This document shows, one piece after another, positions 7,789 to 16,947 of a stretch of DNA of 64,000 nt. The position numbers and the translations under genes were made by a program. Source of the DNA: an uncultured Saprospiraceae bacterium (GTDB taxonomy: Bacteria > Bacteroidota > Bacteroidia > Chitinophagales > Saprospiraceae); NCBI GenBank assembly GCA_937139495.1, contig CAKZQC010000006.1, forward strand, positions 62,001 to 126,000, in the 5' to 3' direction. Positions within the stretch are counted from its first letter, which is position 1; each line of letters begins with the position of its first letter. A model generated the notes under the pieces. It had not been told where the DNA came from, did not search any database, and saw only the letters and a list, made by a program, of their open reading frames with translations.

Positions 7789-10700
7789 CTATTTTTCTAT
7801 TACGGTATTTCTTTGATTTCTTTTTCTACGAGCTTCTTTGCGATCTCTTTTGCGTTTCTCCCGAGCTTCTATTTTGCTTTTGTGAGCAGTAAGGCTTTCA
7901 GCTTTTAGGACTTGTTTTTCGGAGAGTTTTTGGATTTCTAGCTCAATAGCTCGCTTTTTGTCAATATCACTTTCGTCAATAGCTTTCTTATTGAGTTTAT
8001 TGATTTTGGTTTCAATCGCCATCATTTCGCCTTCAATATTCTTGGTCTTGTTTGTTTTGAAGCTTTCTATCAATTCCTTGACGGAATCAAATTCCTTGCG
8101 GTAAGAAAGTCCTACACCTGTACGGTACCCTCTACCCAAAATAGTAGATTCTGTACGACCGTAGCCTCTGATTTTTAATTCGCCCGTAGGCGTCAAATAG
8201 TATTCGACAATAAAATCACCTCCAAATTGGCTCGTGCCATTGGTGTTGTTGAGTTGACTGAGTGAGGTACTATTATTATTGGCAATATCGACATTGGCAC
8301 CAGCATAGACCCGCAAACGATTGTCAAAAAAGGAGACATCACTCCCCAATTGTACATTGGAATTGGCAGACTCGTCCACACTCGAAACGCCCTCACCTTG
8401 ATAATTGAAATTTAAATCCAACTCAAAATTAGAAACAATATCACTGCCTTCTATTACGTTGGCAAGCAGACCATTGACATACAAAGAAAGCTGCTGCGAA
8501 AGCATCTCGCTCAATGTACTAATAAACCCTGTACCCAAACCTGCGGCAGCGTTGGCATTTTGGGCATTATCTACAGGCAAAAACTGCTGTAGTGTGATGA
8601 CTCCAAATACTTGTCGATTGAGCTCTGTATTGTCATTGCGAATCGTTTTGAGCACTAAATCTACATAGGTACGCAATCGAGGATCCATGTCCTGCACTTC
8701 TATATCAAAGGTAATGTCAGGAGAGAATAACTCACCTTTTAGGTTCATTATGATATTGACTTCGGTCGATTTGGACGCTAGTGTAGCCAAATCTGGGTTG
8801 GTAGCAATATAGGGGGCTATTAGGTTGGTCAAGGCTATATTTTTCTTATAGACTGCTTGTATATCTAGGCGTGCCTTGAAAGGGTCTCCATCGTTATCGC
8901 CCCAAATAATACTACCGCCTTTTTTGACTTCAAACGGCTTATTGAGGAAATTTTTGAACGTAAATAAGTAATTGCCTTCCTCAATCACATAGTCGCCAAA
9001 TATTTTAATCTCACCCAGCGAGGTATAATTAATGGTTAAGTTTCCGAAACCAGTTCCTTGCATCACATCGCCTGCCTTCTCATCGAAAATCAATTTCATC
9101 TTGATGTCAGGAGTGACACGGGCATTGATTTCAACATCAAGCCCGCCCCATACTTGTTCTTTGATACTTTTTTGAATGGAGTCGTTGGGTGCTTTACTTT
9201 TATCTACAAAGGTGATATAATTGTTTTCGGCTACTTCTAGTGGACTACCGAGCGGAAGCACCAATTCTGAATTGGGCTCAGATAAAGCATCTACTGTCAA
9301 TTTGAGCTTCTCGAATGGTCCAATAAAATTGGCAGTACCAGAAGCATAGACAACACCATAGAAAGGTTCATTGTTTGCTCCAGTGGTATTCATAACTAGA
9401 TTGTTTTCAAAATAAGCTGTTAAGTCTAGTCCAAAGTTTTTGAGGTGGTCATGTGTCAGACTACCACTAATGTATCCTTTTTTGTCGGGTTCGCTCACTT
9501 CTACGAGTGCCACGCCACCTTTTATTCGTCGTTGTCCGTTCATCACCAACGGATTATCAATATGGAAGCCACTATTATCAATCGTCAATTTGCCATCGTC
9601 AATAGCATAGCGTGTGTTGAGCATGTTGACCGTGGTGATTAAGCCCAACATTTCGCCTTTTCCTGTTATGTTGAGCTTGGTGTTTTTGCCGTCAATATTG
9701 CCAGAAACTTTGGCTCGGGCATTGGCAGAACCTTTCGTTTTGGATATTTGGTCGGTCAAGAAGTATTCTAAGATTTTGGCTTTAGCTCCTCGCATATTGG
9801 CATCTATTTCTAGCAAGTTGCTCTTTTTGGGGTCTTTGGTTGCCATGGCAGGTGTAAATTCTGCATTGACCAATACGGTGTCCATAAAGCTACTATTATG
9901 TGTAAAAGTAGCAAAGAAAGTCGATTTTAGGCTGTCGGCATGTGCGACCACTTTAGAATTGCTACCCCAATAATCGTTATTGATAATCAAGGTGTCAAAA
10001 TAAACAGATGCCTTGATGTCTTTTTGCTTGAATAAGTCGCCAATAGAAGCATCAGCAGAAAACTTGCCATCTATTTGTATTTGGGGTAGGGGTTCGCCCA
10101 AGCCGTAGAGCCAGCCCAAGTCTATATTTTCGACCCTAGCACTCAGTCCTTTTTTGTTGAGTGTACTTACCGCAATAGATTTATCTTGGCTGGTTAGCCT
10201 AATATTGTGTATGTCTAGTGTATTGTCTCCGATTCGGATGTAATTGTCATCATTGATATTCCAATCAATACCCAATAGATTTAGGTTGGAATTATCTAAC
10301 TTAATTGTAATTGCCTTTTCTTTAACTTCTAGCTTTCCTTGCATCGCAATATTGGAGGCAACATTGCCAATAGAACTCGTATTGACGCTAAATAAAACAG
10401 AATCGCCTACGGCGTCCAAGGAAACTAATGTTCCGGGCAAAAAAGTAGTATCGTTCATTTCCATACTACTGATACCGCCTTTGAGGTCGAAACGATTTTC
10501 GATAGCTCCCCCTTCTATATCAATATCATTGAACGAAAAATTGGCAAACTCTACTCTACCTATGGTACCGTCAACAGTCATTTGTTCGTCCGTGCCATTA
10601 TAGTTGGCGTAGAGGTCTATGTCTTGTAGTGATTTGAAATCAGGTACAAGCAGTTCGGTTAAGTTTTTGGAATTGGTGACCGATACCTTTAGTTCAAAAT

Positions 10701-13017
10701 CTTGATGTGGGACGGTACGTCTAATAGTCTCTTGATTGATTTCCGTAATCAATGTACCTATATCGGTTGTGTTATTGACTGTCGTGTTGAGGGTGCTATC
10801 TGTCGTATAGTTTAGTTTCTTGAATAGGTTGGGGTGGTTTCTGCGCAAAAATTGTTCGATAGAACGCCCCACATGCACGATTTGGAAATCACCTGTTAGT
10901 TCTGCGTTGATTACATCTGAACGCAAGAGGACTTCTCTATGAGACTCCATCGCGATGCTACTATCGCTAGCGTAACCTGTGGTGTCGGTGTTGTTGTCCT
11001 TGGCAATTATTTCCAATGATGGAAGGGTGCCGATGACCTTGCCTCGCTGAAATTCGATGCCTTTGACCGACAGTTCTCCTTCAAAGTTATCAATATTGTT
11101 TCCTGTAGCGTCCATCGAGAAGGTATCCAAATGAATGTTGATAACTTCCTCAGAAAGGTTGATATTCTTTAGTTTTAGCGAATTGATTTTGCCAAGTACG
11201 TTGACTTCTGGGAGTGTATTGTTAAGATTGACAATACCTGTCAATTGAAAGTTGATATTTTCGTCACTAGAGATAATATCTCCTATAAATTTCTTTTGCT
11301 TGACTTGCCCATCAACCAAAATATTCTCGTAGGCATAAGTTCTGAACATAAAACTATCAATACGAGCGTTTTTGAGTTGAGCATCTAATGATTCTAAGGT
11401 CAATCCACGACCTTGTATTTTGGTCTGTAGGGATATTTTGCCAACATCTCTATTGTTGATTAATTTGCCAATATTAAAATTAGAGAGCTGCAGTCCGCCT
11501 TGATAACTGGCTTGAGCTAGCCCGCCACGCAAGTTGAGTTTGAGGTCAGAACTGATGGTGCCAAGTGCGGTATTAATTTGCCCAAGGGCAACAAAATCTT
11601 GAAAAAATCCTGTATAGTTTCCTTTGAATTGCACGGTTCCAAATTTTTGCAATTCTTTAGGGAGTTTTACGAAGGGTATGATACTACGTAATTCCTCGTA
11701 ATTAGTCTTGGCTTCTCGCAGATTAAAATCCATAAAAGTAGCATCAGGATTGGTTACCTCGTTGATACTAATCGTACCTGCAATATGCGTCAATTGACCT
11801 ATGCGAATATCCATGTTTTTGGCTCTAAAGTCATTGATTTTTCCTTTGAACGTGCCATCGACTCGAATCGGTTTGTCTTTGTTGGCACCTATGAACTCGT
11901 TCAATAATATAGGAGGAGCAAAGGCAGCAATATCTGAAAAAGTAAATTCGCAGTTTTTGAGCGTACTGTTTATTTGTATTTGGTTGACGAAGTCTTTGAA
12001 GTCGGCGTAGCCATCGTAATTAAATACCAAAGAATCGCCCAAAGAGCTGTGATTAGTTTCTAATCTAAACTTAGTAATCGCTAATTCTTTGGGACTAATC
12101 TGGACGTGTCCTTTCATTGACTTGACGGCAAAACCACGGTGGTCGGTGCCATCTAAACGACGGAGCCAGCCCGAAAAGGCTTCTTTGTGCAGACAAAAAC
12201 TATCTACTGCTAGATTGATATCATCAAAGTGCAAATCAGAAAAGTCCAATTGGCGTGTTTTGTCGATTCCAATTCGGTCATTGACCAATTTGAAATCCAA
12301 GTTTTTGAGTCCAAGCCTTCTGCTCCAAACGTTCCAATCTGGGATTGTACTGGCCGAATCAACAGGTAGTGGATCCCAATAGGTAGAATCAATACCAGGT
12401 ATCTCGATAGGATCCATAATGTGCATACGCACAACAGCACCTTCTAGCACAGCGGTGTCACCCCAAACCCGTTTGCCAATCATATCAACATCGTAGGCAT
12501 CAATATGACCACTTTTGAGCGTTGTCGTGATTTCGGTGCCTTGGGCGGCATCTAGATAATTGAATCGTATATTGTGCAAGCGAGCTTGCTTGAGGCTAAA
12601 CTTAAATTTGGCACCAGCAGGCTGCGTACCGTCTCCCTCAAAAAACGCAATGAGAAAGCGAATATTGTATTCTTTTTCTTGAGGAGGTCGTTGTAGTTTG
12701 AAGACAACATCACGCACCGTAGCCGTTCCGATGTCTATTTCTTTGTAGAGTAGCGAAAGTACATTGTAGCCAGCGGCTTCAACATAGTCGGCATAGAACA
12801 AGGTGTCTTGATATTGGTCACCAATGAACACTTGCTCAAATTCAAAATTGGAGAGGGGTTTTATTTTGACCTTGCCAATAGACACTTCTGTATCCCATAC
12901 GGTAGAGAGTACGTTGGCGACTTGATCGGCAATGAATGTCTGTACAGGCGAAAACCAAAGTGCGATATAAATGACAATCAATAAAACAACTATAAATTGT
13001 AATAATCGCTTAGTCAT
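7789..13017 (-). CDS. tamB: TamB-like translocation/assembly module protein (AsmA-like repeats, DUF490-type C-terminus)
   Basis: Giant envelope protein of 1742 residues. A single N-terminal membrane anchor (about 4-22, LLQFIVVLLIVIYIALWF) is followed by FSPVQTFIADQVANVLS, the usual AsmA/TamB entry. A long beta-rich region with repeated IDNFEG- or LKNINL-like strands then runs through the periplasm. The C-terminal part (from about 1200) contains TamB-type text: GNLTINYTSLGEIKIFGDY, EEGNYLFTFKNFLNKPFEV and TGVGLSYRKEF. TamB-like proteins bridge inner and outer membranes and help lipid transport or outer-membrane assembly. After the conserved end comes an odd 100-residue coiled coil rich in Lys/Arg/Glu. 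The ATG at 13017 is the only normal start; open codons continue upstream to 13132 without ATG, GTG or TTG. Confidence 0.85.
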   Translation of the reverse strand: MTKRLLQFIVVLLIVIYIALWFSPVQTFIADQVANVLSTVWDTEVSIGKVKIKPLSNFEFEQVFIGDQYQDTLFYADYVEAAGYNVLSLLYKEIDIGTATVRDVVFKLQRPPQEKEYNIRFLIAFFEGDGTQPAGAKFKFSLKQARLHNIRFNYLDAAQGTEITTTLKSGHIDAYDVDMIGKRVWGDTAVLEGAVVRMHIMDPIEIPGIDSTYWDPLPVDSASTIPDWNVWSRRLGLKNLDFKLVNDRIGIDKTRQLDFSDLHFDDINLAVDSFCLHKEAFSGWLRRLDGTDHRGFAVKSMKGHVQISPKELAITKFRLETNHSSLGDSLVFNYDGYADFKDFVNQIQINSTLKNCEFTFSDIAAFAPPILLNEFIGANKDKPIRVDGTFKGKINDFRAKNMDIRIGQLTHIAGTISINEVTNPDATFMDFNLREAKTNYEELRSIIPFVKLPKELQKFGTVQFKGNYTGFFQDFVALGQINTALGTISSDLKLNLRGGLAQASYQGGLQLSNFNIGKLINNRDVGKISLQTKIQGRGLTLESLDAQLKNARIDSFMFRTYAYENILVDGQVKQKKFIGDIISSDENINFQLTGIVNLNNTLPEVNVLGKINSLKLKNINLSEEVINIHLDTFSMDATGNNIDNFEGELSVKGIEFQRGKVIGTLPSLEIIAKDNNTDTTGYASDSSIAMESHREVLLRSDVINAELTGDFQIVHVGRSIEQFLRRNHPNLFKKLNYTTDSTLNTTVNNTTDIGTLITEINQETIRRTVPHQDFELKVSVTNSKNLTELLVPDFKSLQDIDLYANYNGTDEQMTVDGTIGRVEFANFSFNDIDIEGGAIENRFDLKGGISSMEMNDTTFLPGTLVSLDAVGDSVLFSVNTSSIGNVASNIAMQGKLEVKEKAITIKLDNSNLNLLGIDWNINDDNYIRIGDNTLDIHNIRLTSQDKSIAVSTLNKKGLSARVENIDLGWLYGLGEPLPQIQIDGKFSADASIGDLFKQKDIKASVYFDTLIINNDYWGSNSKVVAHADSLKSTFFATFTHNSSFMDTVLVNAEFTPAMATKDPKKSNLLEIDANMRGAKAKILEYFLTDQISKTKGSANARAKVSGNIDGKNTKLNITGKGEMLGLITTVNMLNTRYAIDDGKLTIDNSGFHIDNPLVMNGQRRIKGGVALVEVSEPDKKGYISGSLTHDHLKNFGLDLTAYFENNLVMNTTGANNEPFYGVVYASGTANFIGPFEKLKLTVDALSEPNSELVLPLGSPLEVAENNYITFVDKSKAPNDSIQKSIKEQVWGGLDVEINARVTPDIKMKLIFDEKAGDVMQGTGFGNLTINYTSLGEIKIFGDYVIEEGNYLFTFKNFLNKPFEVKKGGSIIWGDNDGDPFKARLDIQAVYKKNIALTNLIAPYIATNPDLATLASKSTEVNIIMNLKGELFSPDITFDIEVQDMDPRLRTYVDLVLKTIRNDNTELNRQVFGVITLQQFLPVDNAQNANAAAGLGTGFISTLSEMLSQQLSLYVNGLLANVIEGSDIVSNFELDLNFNYQGEGVSSVDESANSNVQLGSDVSFFDNRLRVYAGANVDIANNNSTSLSQLNNTNGTSQFGGDFIVEYYLTPTGELKIRGYGRTESTILGRGYRTGVGLSYRKEFDSVKELIESFKTNKTKNIEGEMMAIETKINKLNKKAIDESDIDKKRAIELEIQKLSEKQVLKAESLTAHKSKIEAREKRKRDRKEARRKRNQRNTVIEK

Positions 13018-13128
13018 TCGCCAGCCAAAACCTAATATACGGCGTATCCAACTTTTGGAAGGAGTAGCGGCAGGTGTGGTATGGTTTTCTTGTTGGCTGA
13101 TAGTAGTTGACTTTTGGTAATGATAGGA

Positions 13129-13143
13129 TTAGAGCATGTCTAT
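13129..13143 (-). repeat. Copy of the dispersed 15-bp near-palindrome
   Basis: TTAGAGCATGTCTAT, one mismatch from the reverse complement of TTAGACATGCTCTAA, a motif that recurs between genes in this window. Confidence 0.7.
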
Positions 13144-13157
13144 AAGTGGCACGACTT

Positions 13158-13196
13158 ACTAACCATTAAAACGTATAGATTGTTTAATGGGTTAGT
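13158..13196. repeat. Inverted repeat between TamB-like genes
   Basis: ACTAACCATTAAAAC pairs with GTTTAATGGGTTAGT, with one bulged base. It lies downstream of the short TamB-like gene and 140 bases upstream of the large one. It may be an attenuator or protein site; no T-run follows. Confidence 0.5.
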
Positions 13197-13329
13197 GGTA
13201 GGGGACTTATATTCCACAAAGGTAGCAAAAATCTAGCCTGAATGAGTGAAAAAGTATAGAAAATGGCTATTAACTTGTTCGTAACCAAAATAAGGCTACT
13301 TGCCTACAAAGGGAGGATTGCAGAAGGGA

Positions 13330-14985
13330 TTATTTGTCTTTCTTTTTGAATATCCCTTTTTGGAATATTCCTTTCTTTTCCTTGTCTTCCTTTTTCGTTG
13401 TGCTATGCGAATGCTGCTGCTTGTCTTTGTCGTCTTCTTTGTTGGGGGTAAACAAAGAAGCTACCCATTCGATTACGTTTTTGTGTTCTCGTTGTTTGTT
13501 AGTTATTTCTACATCTTTGCCGATCTCTATATCAATGTCATTGAGTTTAAATTCTTTCATAACGCCTCTAAATACACCGTCCACGTTGATTGTTGTTTTT
13601 TTGTTGAACTTGACAAATAGATTATCAAGCAAAGAGGGAACAAAAACGCCAATGTCTGCTAATGTGAATTTGCAATCATGCAATTCTGCATAGACTTTGA
13701 CTCTGGCAGCAAAATCGTCAAAGTCATCATAACTGTTGTATTTGAATATAATGGAATTGCCAAAGGAGCTATTGGTGGTGTTGAGCCTAAAATTTGTAAT
13801 TGAAAACTCTTTAGGAGTTATTTTGAAATTCCCTCTTAGGGTCTTGATTTCGAAACCATCGGGTGTCACTCCCGCCAAATGCTGGAATCTTCCTTTGAAA
13901 TGATCGTCTAGCATTTCAAAATCATCAATTTCTACTACGATATGTTTGAAATGGAATCCAGTTGTTTCTGGTGCTTTGTCCTTTTTGGCAAATAGCCCAT
14001 CTTTGGAGAAAATGCCATGACGTTCTTTCTCGGGCTTATCTTTTCGCTTGTGTTTATGAGCAAATAGTTTTTTGTTTTTTTGCTTTTGAGTTTGTTTTGC
14101 CTCAACGCTTTTTTTATTCTTTTTGTGGTTGTTACCTTGTTTGTTGTGTTTAGCGTGGGCGTCAGTTTGTTGTACTAGTGGCTCTGTACTGTTGTAGGTC
14201 ATGTCGTGTATCTTGATAGTGCGACCTGCTATATGCCAAGGCGGAACCAACGAATCTGGCTCCAAGTTGTAGGGTGAGGGTGGCAAATCGCTAGGGATTG
14301 GTACTGGATTGTGCGTGTGCATTCGTACAATAGGCTGTTCGATATAAGCACTATCCAGAATTATTTTTCGTGCAATAATATTCATATCCGTGCTAGTCGC
14401 ATAGATGTGTTTGACTTTAGCAGTCATACTGGTGCCATTGGAAGCGTCGGCAAATTTGAATCGTACTCGGTGGACGATAGCGGTATCCATACTGAACTGA
14501 AACCTATCCTCCATAGGCACTGCATCTTCCGCCTTGAAAAAATCAATAATAAAATCAATATTGAAGTTCCGTTCTTTGGGCAATCGTTGTACCTGAAAAA
14601 CAGCATCGGTTACTGTTGCTCGCTGAATATCTATTTTTTTGTTCCACAAGTCCCAAAAACCAAAACCAGCAGCTTCGACGGTTTTGGCGTAAAGCAAGGT
14701 ATCTTGATGATGGTCTTCTACATGAAAATCATGGAATACGAAGTAGCTCATTGGCGTGATACTGACACTACCAATCGTGAATTTTGTTCCCCATGTTTCG
14801 GAAGCCGCACTGGTCATTCGATTGACCAAATAACGCTGCACGGCAGGTGTCCAGAGTAGTGCATAGCCAATTATTGATAAACTAATCAGAACAATTAGGC
14901 TCCATTTCAGGACTTTCCACACGATGCGCAATGCCTTGCGAGTGGTGAGCGAAAGAGTAGGGGCTGTATTAGTTTGCTCGGGCAT
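13330..14985 (-). CDS. Truncated TamB/AsmA-like paralogue with lysine-rich inserts
   Basis: 551-residue paralogue of the N-terminal third of the neighbouring large protein. Shared blocks include a TM anchor near 23-45, the text TPAVQRYLVNRMTS, DTLLYAKTVEAAGFGFWDLW and ITPKEFSITNFRLNTTNSSF, which align in order with the large gene. It lacks the whole DUF490-type C-terminus. Two low-complexity Lys-rich pieces are unique to it: one at about 273-335 ending GIFSKDGLFAKKDK, and the tail ending GIFQKGIFKKKDK, an internal echo. It stops by design, not by an obvious frameshift. It lies upstream in the same direction as the large gene and has its own ATG at 14985. It should be anchored in the inner membrane with the bulk in the periplasm; function unknown. 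Confidence 0.8.
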   Translation of the reverse strand: MPEQTNTAPTLSLTTRKALRIVWKVLKWSLIVLISLSIIGYALLWTPAVQRYLVNRMTSAASETWGTKFTIGSVSITPMSYFVFHDFHVEDHHQDTLLYAKTVEAAGFGFWDLWNKKIDIQRATVTDAVFQVQRLPKERNFNIDFIIDFFKAEDAVPMEDRFQFSMDTAIVHRVRFKFADASNGTSMTAKVKHIYATSTDMNIIARKIILDSAYIEQPIVRMHTHNPVPIPSDLPPSPYNLEPDSLVPPWHIAGRTIKIHDMTYNSTEPLVQQTDAHAKHNKQGNNHKKNKKSVEAKQTQKQKNKKLFAHKHKRKDKPEKERHGIFSKDGLFAKKDKAPETTGFHFKHIVVEIDDFEMLDDHFKGRFQHLAGVTPDGFEIKTLRGNFKITPKEFSITNFRLNTTNSSFGNSIIFKYNSYDDFDDFAARVKVYAELHDCKFTLADIGVFVPSLLDNLFVKFNKKTTINVDGVFRGVMKEFKLNDIDIEIGKDVEITNKQREHKNVIEWVASLFTPNKEDDKDKQQHSHSTTKKEDKEKKGIFQKGIFKKKDK

Positions 14986-15124
14986 GATTAGGTTGAGTCA
15001 AATAGTGTTAGTGACGAAAGATACGAGTGGTAAAAAAAGGATTTTTTAGAGTTTTGGAGCATTCGTGTCAAAGTTACCCTACAACTTCCTTACTTTTGTT
15101 GTCTGTTTAACCTTTATTGTGTTT

Positions 15125-15142
15125 CTATTGTTCGCACAATAG
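15125..15142 (+). promoter_or_regulatory. Hairpin in the tsaD leader
   Basis: CTATTGT-TCGC-ACAATAG, a perfect 7-bp stem with a 4-base loop, ends 22 bases before the tsaD start. A TACTTTTG sequence at 15091-15098 fits the Bacteroidota minus-7 box, but no good minus-33 element is seen. Confidence 0.4.
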
Positions 15143-15164
15143 GACTAATTAACACCAACAAAAC

Positions 15165-16169
15165 ATGAAATCAATTTGCATCTTAGCAATCGAATCTTCT
15201 TGCGACGATACTTCTGCGGCTGTGTATAAAGACGGAAAAATATTATCTAATTGTATAGCTAGTCAAGTGATACATAAGGAGTATGGGGGCGTGGTGCCAG
15301 AGGTGGCTTCCAGAGCCCATCAGGCGAATATTGTGCCTGTAGTATCGAGGGCGTTGGAGCGGGCAGGTGTCGCCAAAAGTGATTTGTCGGCTATTGCGTT
15401 TACGAGAGGTCCGGGGTTGATGGGGTCGCTGTTGGTGGGGGTTTCCTTTGCCAAGGCAATGGCATTGAGTTTGGATATACCGATGATAGAGGTCAACCAT
15501 ATTCAAGCACATATTTTGGCTCATTTTATAGATGAACCAAAGCCTAGCTTTCCTTTTTTGTGCTTGACGGTGTCGGGTGGGCATACGCAAATCGTGCGGG
15601 TGAACAGTCCGCTCGAAATGGAGATAATGGGGACGACGATAGATGATGCTGCTGGCGAAGCTTTTGACAAAACAGGCAAACTATTGGGATTGGATTATCC
15701 TGCTGGGCCGATTATAGACAAACTCGCCAAGGAAGGGCAAGTCGTCTTTAAGTTTACAGAACCCAATGTTCCTGATTTGGATTTTAGTTTCAGTGGTCTG
15801 AAGACCAATATTCTGCAATTTCTGCAAAAACGAGTTCGAAAAAATCCTGATTTTATCCAAGAAAACCTAGCGGATATTTGTGCGTCTGTACAGGCACGAA
15901 TTGTATCCATACTACTCAAGAAATTGGTGCAAGCCAGTGAGCAAACAGGTATCAAAGAGATTGCGATAGCAGGAGGCGTTTCCGCCAATTCAGGATTGCG
16001 AGCAGCACTCGCAGCCACTGGAACCAAAAAAAGTTGGCAGGTGTTCATTCCTAAGTTTGAGTACTGTACCGACAATGCCGCCATGATTGCCATGACGGCT
16101 TACTACAAGTATTTGGAACAGGATTTTGTGGGGCATGATATTACGCCGTTGGCACGATATGAATTTTAG
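15165..16169 (+). CDS. tsaD: tRNA N6-adenosine threonylcarbamoyltransferase TsaD
   Basis: Cytoplasmic enzyme that transfers the threonylcarbamoyl group to A37 of ANN-decoding tRNAs, working with TsaB/TsaE. 334 residues, the normal length. The start ILAIESSCDDTSAAVY is the family signature. The metal-binding HxxxH is in VNHIQAHILAHF near 110-118. ASKHA-type glycine motifs appear in LTVSGGHTQIVRV, DDAAGEAFDKTGKLLGL and AIAGGVSANSGLRAAL. The C-terminus has FIPKFEYCTDNAAMIAMTA, also typical. It is divergent from the TamB-like genes, and the exonuclease gene follows after 30 bases on the same strand. Confidence 0.98.
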   Translation: MKSICILAIESSCDDTSAAVYKDGKILSNCIASQVIHKEYGGVVPEVASRAHQANIVPVVSRALERAGVAKSDLSAIAFTRGPGLMGSLLVGVSFAKAMALSLDIPMIEVNHIQAHILAHFIDEPKPSFPFLCLTVSGGHTQIVRVNSPLEMEIMGTTIDDAAGEAFDKTGKLLGLDYPAGPIIDKLAKEGQVVFKFTEPNVPDLDFSFSGLKTNILQFLQKRVRKNPDFIQENLADICASVQARIVSILLKKLVQASEQTGIKEIAIAGGVSANSGLRAALAATGTKKSWQVFIPKFEYCTDNAAMIAMTAYYKYLEQDFVGHDITPLARYEF

Positions 16170-16199
16170 TAAACAAAAAAAAGAAGAAGCAAAAAAAAG

Positions 16200-16751
16200 A
16201 TGAATTATATTATATTTGACCTAGAAGCAACCTGTTGGCAAAACGACTATGAAGCAAGAGGCAAAAAACAAGAAATTATAGAAATTGGAGCCTTGAAAAT
16301 AGACGAAAACGGTTATATTCAATCTCGATTTGAGTCATTTGTACGTCCCGTTTTTCACGCTACGCTCACGCCCTTTTGTACCGACTTGACTTCCATTACG
16401 CAAGTAGATGTCAATCAAGCGGATAAGTTTCCAGAGGTCATAGAAGATTTTCAAGAATGGATAGGCATGAATGCCGAAGAGGAATATTTGCTTTGTTCTT
16501 GGGGCTTTTTTGATAGAAGTGCGTTGATGAAAAATTGCAAAATGCACGGACTAGAAGGCGACTGGGCAAAAACGCACATTAACCTAAAAGACCAATATCC
16601 CCGAATCAAAAACATGGGACGTTCGATGGGGCTCAAGCGAGCGGTAGAGCATGAAGGTTTTGATTTCGATGGTGTACATCATAGAGCGATTTCAGATGCA
16701 GAAAATTTAGCTAAAATATTTATACGCTTTTTGCCATTGTGGCGCTGGTAA
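16200..16751 (+). CDS. DEDDh 3'-5' exonuclease (ERI-1/DnaQ-like)
   Basis: 183-residue single-domain nuclease of the DnaQ superfamily. The first motif is FDLEATCW at about 6-13 (Asp and Glu), the middle Asp lies in SWGFFDRSAL and the last motif is HHRAISDAEN with the catalytic His and Asp. The spacing and the text EIIEIGALKIDENGYIQSRF resemble the Eri-1/KapD subgroup that trims RNA 3' ends. It is probably cytoplasmic and co-transcribed with tsaD 30 bases upstream. The RNA or DNA substrate cannot be decided from sequence. Confidence 0.9.
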   Translation: MNYIIFDLEATCWQNDYEARGKKQEIIEIGALKIDENGYIQSRFESFVRPVFHATLTPFCTDLTSITQVDVNQADKFPEVIEDFQEWIGMNAEEEYLLCSWGFFDRSALMKNCKMHGLEGDWAKTHINLKDQYPRIKNMGRSMGLKRAVEHEGFDFDGVHHRAISDAENLAKIFIRFLPLWRW

Positions 16752-16840
16752 GTCAATAAAAAAAATGGTAAACTCCTCAATTAAAGGAAGATAATCACAG
16801 GTCTGTTGTTGTGATTAAGCAATAAATAAAACAGTAATGA

Positions 16841-16888
16841 ACGAAGAAGAAGGCACCCCCATGTATTGAGGGCTGTCTTCTTCTTCGT
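16841..16888 (+). terminator. Hairpin terminator after the tsaD-exonuclease unit
   Basis: ACGAAGAAGAAG pairs with CTTCTTCTTCGT, extended by a CCC/GGG step near the loop. It lies 90 bases past the exonuclease stop and before the kinase gene. No strong T-run follows; the T-rich right arm may serve. Confidence 0.6.
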
Positions 16889-16947
16889 ATAGGCTAAGTG
16901 ATAAATTTTTAGTATTATTGTAGTTACTACCTCGAACATTTTAACTT

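Larger units (their letters stand above)
13018..13329. other. Gap between the two TamB-like genes
   Basis: 312 bases without a gene. It holds a copy of the 15-bp near-palindrome (13129-13143) and a 15-bp hairpin with one bulge (13158-13196, ACTAACCATTAAAAC with its complement). Neither has a T-run on the minus strand. The hairpin could separate or attenuate transcription of the downstream large gene. Confidence 0.5.

Noticed and set aside
13018..13130. N-terminal extension of the large TamB-like protein
   Set aside because: The frame stays open to 13132 but has no ATG, GTG or TTG, so ATG at 13017 is kept.
13018..13329. Frameshift or stop splitting one TamB gene into two
   Set aside because: Both genes have their own membrane anchor and aligned N-termini, so they are tandem paralogues, not halves of one gene.
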